A DNA stretch of 64,000 nucleotides, from positions 123,579,543-123,643,542 of the forward strand of contig CM043960.1 of assembly GCA_014529385.2 (NCBI GenBank). Direction: 5' to 3'. Within the stretch, counting starts at the first letter, position 1. Every line of letters starts with the position of its first letter. The DNA is from Adiantum capillus-veneris. Lineage: Eukaryota; Streptophyta; Polypodiopsida; Polypodiales; Pteridaceae. A model generated the notes under the pieces. It saw only the letters and a program-made list of their open reading frames with translations, searched no databases and had not been told where the DNA came from. The position numbers were made by a program, and so were the translations under genes. Below are positions 58,348 to 64,000 of the stretch, piece after piece.

Positions 58348-58862
58348 AGACTGATTATCTTGGATCTCAATGGATTGTTGCTGCTATGACAGCCATACGA
58401 TGTACATACAGAGTTCTCCAATTTACGTAGTTTCCTTGGGAAATGTTAGAGTATTAATTCGACCAGGCACAAAGGAAATTTTGAATTTTTTTGATTCCAC
58501 GGTTTAGGGTTGCTATCTGGTTTTCAATGCACGCCCAAAACCTGAATCCCCTTGTTACCATACTTTGCAATTTGGCTGAAATTCAGAGATCGGATTTTTA
58601 TTTTGTGTATAGTCAAAGAAATTGTAATACCATTGCGGGACATTTCCACCCAACTAAAGCTAATGTACCACTTTTCTACAAGCCCTTTGAACAAATCAAT
58701 GTGCCTTATGATGCTCTCAATACTTTGTTGATTGATGACACACCACATAAGGGTTTACTTAATCCACCCGGCACTACTATTTTCCCACCTTCATTTGAAG
58801 GGCATCTTACAATTTTTACCTATAGGACATTTTGGTACCATACCTACAAGCAATGTACTTAA
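58348..58862 (+). pseudogene. FCP1/SCP-like phosphatase domain (HAD fold)
   Basis: After the acceptor GATTACAG: RLIILDLNGLLL (HAD motif I region; DLN instead of the catalytic DxD), a TGA, then RVLIRPGTKEILNFF, then PRFRVAIWFSMHAQNLNPLV (motif II region), RSDFYFVYSQRNC, FYKPFEQINVPYDALNTLLI and DDTPHKGLLNPPGTTIFP (motif III region). This order is that of FCP1/NIF-type phosphatases, which act on the RNA polymerase II CTD. The second motif-I Asp is Asn here and the frame slips around 58430-58495, so activity is doubtful. Probably the C-terminal part of the gene that begins with the Ulp1-like region. Confidence 0.7.
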
Positions 58863-58965
58863 GTCCATTGAGCACATCAGACTTTGTACTTACAACTGTA
58901 CTTAGTAATTCATTATTTATACGTTAAATTGATATTGTCTACCTGTCTATGTGTTTCAAATACTC

Positions 58966-59021
<56 letters not shown>

Positions 59022-59093
59022 TTGAGCAAACACTTGATATTAAGATTAAACTAGTCAAAAAAGTTACATTTTGTTGAAGCCATTTAGGGTTGA
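58863..59093. repeat. Intergenic region with (GA)n between convergent genes
   Basis: (GA)n at about 58968-59018, otherwise no feature. It separates the FCP1-like part (+) from the unknown gene (-). Confidence 0.7.
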
Positions 59094-60472
59094 TTACATG
59101 GGCACAATTTGAATACGGCCAGAAAGATCTCCACATAAAAAATGCTTCTCCCTTCGTTGCATTACTCTTCGTCCGCCCAGCAAGAAATAAAAGTTTACGG
59201 AGTCAATGTCGGCAGTCTCGTCTAGTATTTCATGTCGACGTTGCAAAAGATTGCATTGCTGCCTTATTGTAATTACTGTCATAAGATTTAGGTCTTTGTC
59301 CACCACTTCCACATCTATGACAACATTCTTTGCCAAACTTGTTGCCTCTTGATGCATAGGCACATAGCAACCTTCAACAATGTGAGAATGCTTGTACCAA
59401 AAGGAGATTATTAATTTCTGTGTCAAACGCATATACTTGACAATGGAAGTGTCAAGAGCAATCTTGCAACATATGCCATTTGTTTCTTTCACATACCACC
59501 CTCAATCAAGAAGCTTATGACACAAGAGGGAATCAAATGATTGCAGAGCAGCATAGTTTTAGCAACATATACTTTGCAGGTATGAAATGACTCAACAAAG
59601 AGACCAATAGGACAAAGATTTGCAAGTTTCACCAATTTAGTGGGTATAGAGTTTCGGAGAGACCTTTGAACATCCCTATAGAGCCTGCTCCTCAATGCCT
59701 CACTCAGTATTGTGTCCGGAACGAGCCAATCCATGGAGTTCTAGTTGGTTGGTAGTGGAAACTTCACCAACACTCCTCTCTGATTCCTTTGATTGAGTTG
59801 TTAGAAATGGTCATAGAAGAAAATACCCTCGTCTGCCAGGCTTTTGCTAGTTCTACCAGGATATTGCAAGACTCCAAAATGAGCATGGGTCACAGAGCTG
59901 AGACGTATAATGCACTCCAGTCTCCCATTCCTCATATGACAAAGGATAAACATCTATGAATGTAATAGAATAGAAATAAATACAAACATTTGTATAACCT
60001 AATTATATACCTATGATAAGAGAAGAAAAAAAACAGATTCACATTTGAATTGTAAGATAAAATTTATAGAGGAGTGCTAAATAATTAACTTAGAGTTGCA
60101 CGGTGGATTATGCACCATGGAGACATCGGTGCCATTAGTAATCACATTAGAGTGAGTGAAAACATGTTGAGCAAAGACTTCTTTCACAGTCTTCTTACCA
60201 ACCTCGACTTTTAAATCTAGTACTCTTGCTTTCCATGTAGAACGAAATATGTTTGTTGCTTTCGAGCTTTTTCTCCTTCTTGGTTGCATAAGAACCCAAG
60301 AACCTTTGCTTATTCTCTGCTCTTGCCACCTATTATCTGTAGTGAGAGATTTTGAGATTGAGATAGTGCTTATGCTACTACATGGTCTTCTTGCCGCACT
60401 AATGGTGAGGCTAGTAGGGGACAGTGTAAACAAACCTCTAGAACTTCTTGGGTGGATAGAAGACGAATCCAT
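59094..60472 (-). pseudogene. Unknown gene beside the right TIR of E2
   Basis: The start at 60472 (MDSSSIHPRSSRGLFTLSPT) is 296 bp inside the right TIR. Exon 1 is basic and Ser-rich (WVLMQPRRRKSSKATNIF) and reaches about 60090. After an acceptor at 59955 (CATTCATAG) a second part reads HAHFGVLQYPGRTSKSLADE, then MDWLVPDTILSEALRSRLYR and LVKLANLCPIGLFVESFHTC (59734-59489). A third part (59492-59094) reads WYKHSHIVEGCYVPMHQEAT. Stops lie between parts. No domain recognised. Position and orientation mirror the transposase-like gene at the other end, so it could be a second transposition protein. Confidence 0.5.
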
Positions 60473-60767
60473 AGGTAAAATGGAGGGAGAATGAGGTTTG
60501 AAAGCCTTTTGTAAAGGTAATGATATCTTTTAATGAAGGGAGAGAGTTAGCTATCAATCAGTAGTCAGGTTTCATGAACTTGACGGCTACTAGCAGTGGG
60601 CCCTACTTTGTGAGACGAGGAAGTTACCTTACAAAAATGGGACAAAACTCAATATTTTAAAATGTTTTCTTTCATTTTTGTGTTGTTTTCCATGTATTTC
60701 TACGTTACGTAAGGTTGCTGCTCATTGGCTACTCCTTTCTTTTCTCTCTCTTCAATAAGGCCCTCCA
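60473..60767. promoter_or_regulatory. Right subterminal region of E2, probable promoter
   Basis: 295 bp between the start codon of the unknown gene and the right TIR; the left side has 309 bp between TIR and the transposase-like start. No ORF. The two regions do not match beyond the 25-bp TIR by eye. Confidence 0.45.
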
Positions 60768-60792
60768 AATGACCTCCAAAATTTCCTAATGG
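60768..60792 (-). repeat. Right terminal inverted repeat of E2
   Basis: Reads AATGACCTCCAAAATTTCCT then AATGG; exact reverse complement of 33959-33983. Gene X resumes immediately after it (AGGTAATGGAAACC). Confidence 0.88.
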
Positions 60793-61544
60793 AGGTAATG
60801 GAAACCTCTAGTAAGCCAATGGAGTGCCTCAAACTTTGCTTTTACAAAGCAGATAAGTATAGAGAGACACTCCCAGATGAGGCCACATTCCAAGCTATTA
60901 GAAACAATCTCAAGCCATCAACCAGTACTCAAGAAGTAGAGGACTCGCTTACGCGTCCCGTACAAGGGTCCACAAGGTCAGTGGACCTATGGAAGGATGG
61001 CTTATATATGCAAGATGAGAGCTACATGGTAAGCCCCCCCCCCTCCCCCCCCTAACACACACACAAAATTAAAATAAATCTAGTTGTCACTGTATTTCTC
61101 TAACTCATTCTTTTATGTACAGTCATGGATTGCTAAAAAGGATGACTTTCTTTGCCATCGGACAAGACAGTATCATGGGAGGGATGCAGCACTAGGACAA
61201 TACCTTCCCAAACTCTGTGAGGCACCCATTCACAATGTAATGTCCCAAGAGGGAAGCACTGCAACATTCGCCCTCAAGACGCTCTCGCGCTTTCTAGGTG
61301 GACCAATGCTACCACAGAATGCAGACAAAGTTATCCTCGTTTTGATAAAGTTTTTGATACAGAATGTTTTGGATACATTCCGGGGTACAGTGGTGGTCGT
61401 GCAACCTATTATTACACATACACATCAATGGCACTCACTTTGGGGAAACAAAACCCAAATGAGCTATTAGATTATGGTAAACATTTAATGATCCGATATA
61501 AGGAGAATGTGCCAAAAGATATCCACAATCTATCATTAAGTTGA
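60793..61544 (+). pseudogene. Gene X of E1: end of exon 2, last intron, last exon
   Basis: Exon 2 resumes right of E2 as VMETSSKPMECLKLCFYKAD, LPDEATFQAIRNNLKPST and VDLWKDGLYMQDESYM, matching E2's VX copy. Donor ATG/GTAAGC at 61028 is followed at once by poly(C). Intron 61029-61122 ends TTTATGTACAG. The last exon reads SWIAKKDDFLCHRTRQYHGR, CEAPIHNVMSQEGSTATF and, after a one-base slip near 61345, DKVFDTECFGYIPGYSGG and GKHLMIRYKENVPKDIHN, with a TGA at 61542. In total X would encode roughly 560 residues. Unknown function. Confidence 0.78.
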
Positions 61545-61608
61545 GAGGCTTGTGACTTGTACTGTATCTATTAGCTCATTAGGCATCTTTTGTACATGTT
61601 ACCTAAAA

Positions 61609-64000
61609 TCAAAATCTCTTGATCCACCTACGATTACCATATTGCATTGTCTCTCTCCACGTTCTCTAGTCTTCACGAGCATTGGAGTTGTTGAAATATG
61701 CCTCTACTCGTTTCCGTTACTTTTGTTGCAAATGCCTAATTTCTTGTGTTGTTGCCGAACAGTCTAATACATGTTTTTGCTATAGACAATGAAGGATTCT
61801 GCGATAAAACCATTGGAACAACTCTTTCAAATTGTTTGCCTTATCTTGAGAGCCTCCATGACGTGTGTGTCTGAAATATGCATTCCTGGCCATGTAATGA
61901 GACTTTTCCAACCCTTGGGTGTTCCATGTGCCTGGGTTTCCATACTTTTGAATGAAGTATGGTACGTGATTGAAATGATGTGCTGCAAATAAAACAAGTT
62001 GTCAGGAATTTTAAACAACCTTTTAGACCTTATCATTTAAAAGGGTTCGTTAACAATACCATGTAATGAGTAAATTGAGTTTCAGTCCAAGCTGACTTAA
62101 ATGCTTTCTTTAGTAGATGAAGGTTCTCCTTAAATTTGTTTACATCATTTTGTGTCCACTCATCTTTGTCACACATCTGAGAGAGCACATCGATGGAACG
62201 CCACACTTCACCCTTGGCATTGTGAGTTGTGGGTTCATGGTCCTTCACTACCATATGGAGATTTTTCGATTGTTGAGACTCAATTTTGCTAACATAATTG
62301 GACTGATATATCCTTCCACGCTTGGTTAGCTTCTTATCTTTGACGCATGTTGGCTTTGATAAGAAACGACGTGCCTTGAACCCACCAATAGATGATTTGC
62401 AAGGTACATCTTTATCATTGGTTGACCTCTTCTTGTCCCACTGGATTTTCACATTGCCCCCATGGAGACCCATCTTTGACAAAACTAGTTCAAGCGCCAC
62501 TACCGCAACCTTCTATTCTTTCGAGTTCTTGATTTTTCAAGAAAACCCAATGTACAGATACACCAACTTCTCCACAATTCTACAAAGAGCATGCATTGTA
62601 CAAAAGTGGACATTGGCAAGTGGAATATCTAGAAGTGGGTGAACGTTAGGATCCTCATTGTGGTGAGTAGGTGCCTTTCTCCACCATTTTGGGTCCATCA
62701 TCTTTGCAAGCTCCATACAATACAAGCATGGAGCCTTTACCATAGCACCCATTCCACAATTATACATACACTTCAACGTTTTAAGTTCACCTGCAAGATG
62801 TCATTGGACCTAAAAGTCTCCCCTCCCATTGACAACCAGCACCTTTCCTTGATTCATTTGTTTGTCAATGATATCAAGGATAGGGGTTTGATAGAACACT
62901 CAATATAAAATGTCGTGGTCTTCTTTCTTTACCTTCAAGATTAAATCCGCATGAGACGTTAAAGTACATCTAAATTTAATCTCAAGAGGGCTCACCAAAG
63001 CTGAAGACAAAGTAGAAATGGAATACCTCAAAAGCACCAAGCCACGATATGTTTGTTTTTTATTGGACACTGAACTATGAAGGATCATCAGTGGGGCATT
63101 TTGAAAAAACCCTATTCATCAATGTTATTGTCACTCCTTCTAGCTTCTTCTCTTTTAGGATTTCTCACTCATCTAGCTTCAAAACAAAATGCAAAAATGC
63201 CACCTGTTCTTCAAATGTTACATTGTAGAACTCAACCATTCTAGCTTGCAACAATGTCAAGTCCATGAAGATATTGTTGTAATCATCGTAGGTTCCAGTT
63301 GATCCTTGAGATCTATAAATACCATCAATATGAAAGGAACATCCAATGAAATCTGTCTGTGCATGGTTGAGTTGAAGTCTCTCTTTCTAGACACTTGTCG
63401 TTGTTGGTAGAAGTTTAGACTTTATTCCATTCTTCATAAAGATGGAGGAGATAGATTGTTGAATAGTTGAGCACCCTCTCTTACTCACACCAAAGGAGTC
63501 AAGTGTGCCCTGTATTTCACTTGCAGGCACTATACTCTTTGTAATAAAATGATCAACAACATTCCGTTGCATAACCTTATACTTTTTGTCATGCATTATA
63601 TCATTAATTGTGAGACCACTTGTTATCAAAGGCTTCAACTGCTTTCCTACATTTGCCTTTGGATCTATGTTTTCTTTGTCTGGATATATAGCATGTCTAC
63701 ATAGTACATATAACAGACATAAGAAAGTACAATGTATAGTTGAAATAAACTGAAAGGTTCACGATCCTGACCTCAATGCTTGTATTCTTTTCTTGAGACC
63801 TCCAGAGCCAACCTTCAAGGTTTCAAGATTCCGTAGTCTCTTCTTTCGCACACAAGCATCTAAGCTTGTATCTTTCCTTTGTAAGTTACATACTTTTTCT
63901 TGCAATATCTGTATTTCTTGTGTGCACTGCAAAGGGTTTTTTGGTCCTCACAATGCAAAGTAGAAAGTTGTATAATCTCATTTGCTTGATGGTGAACCAT
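61609..64000 (-). pseudogene. Transposase-like gene of E1 (5' end outside the window)
   Basis: It mirrors 34293-37155. Exon 1 part (64000-63772) reads MVHHQANEIIQLSTLHCEDQ; intron (GTCAGG...CTATGTAG) 63771-63697; exon 2 reads KQLKPLITSGLTINDIMHDK, GTLDSFGVSKRGCSTIQQSI and LKLDE before a TGA. Then GDLKTLKCMYNCGMGAMVKA and CLYCMELAKMMDPKWWRKAP (62776-62640), KARRFLSKPTCVKDKKLTKR and WRSIDVLSQMCDKDEWTQND (62500-62033), and NTQGLEKSHYMARNAYF with FRHTRHGGSQDKANNLKELF (about 61960-61800). Several stops (for example at about 63391 and near 63155) show decay. Where E2 has a stop after DPKW, this copy has Trp, so the two copies complement each other in defining the ancestral protein. Confidence 0.78.

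Overview
This window looks like a transposon-choked stretch of a land-plant nuclear chromosome. The evidence is plant-type Ty3/Gypsy retrotransposons with tRNA-iMet- and tRNA-Asp-like primer sites, a plant-style LINE, GT-AG introns, and many long (GA)n/(CT)n microsatellites. The microsatellite richness and the odd DNA elements would fit a large-genome seed-free plant such as a fern, but the sequence does not settle the species. I see no ordinary single-copy host gene, no rRNA or tRNA gene and no CRISPR array. Nearly every coding unit is element-derived and most are decayed.

Layout, left to right. (1) 1-4872: minus-strand Ty3/Gypsy element with a 172-bp 5' LTR; it runs off the left edge. (2) 4873-8886: plus-strand LINE whose single long frame (ORF1-like, endonuclease, RT, CCHC) carries eight stops but no frameshift. 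(3) 9648-28532: complete minus-strand 18.9-kb Ty3/Gypsy element (Tat/Athila-like) with 920-bp LTRs and a perfect GCAAT target duplication. It has a second retropepsin and a long coiled-coil ORF downstream of integrase, arrays of palindromes in its non-coding parts, and a 216-bp Mutator-like MITE in its RNase H. (4) 28951-61544: a multi-exon gene, here called X, of an outer DNA element E1. X is split first by a gag-only LTR element (29609-33068) and then by a whole second element, E2. (5) 33959-60792: E2, 26.8 kb, bounded by perfect 25-bp terminal inverted repeats. (6) 61609-64000: the E1 copy of the transposase-like gene, running off the right edge.

E2 is the most interesting object. It holds four units in alternating orientation: a transposase-like gene (34293-37155, +); X, convergent with it (52955 to 37214, -), whose last intron has swallowed a cluster of inverted chromovirus fragments (39419-50125); a block (56044-58862, +) with a histone H3-like ORF followed by a Ulp1-like protease/linker/FCP1-like phosphatase gene; and an unknown gene (60472-59094, -) just inside the right TIR. 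Without the nested retroelements and the LINE fragment, E2 is about 14.7 kb. E1 shares the convergent X/transposase pair in the opposite orientation, so this is a family and E2 has inserted into gene X of a relative. Short CpG-rich palindromes of about 60 bp, some in about 130-bp tandem units, sit around X in both copies.

Inference: E1/E2 represent a large TIR DNA transposon family carrying chromatin- and SUMO-related cargo. The transposase-like protein resembles the KDZ/Plavaka-type group only in general motif layout, and its superfamily is unassigned. Exon boundaries were set by eye from GT-AG signals and from comparing E1 with E2.
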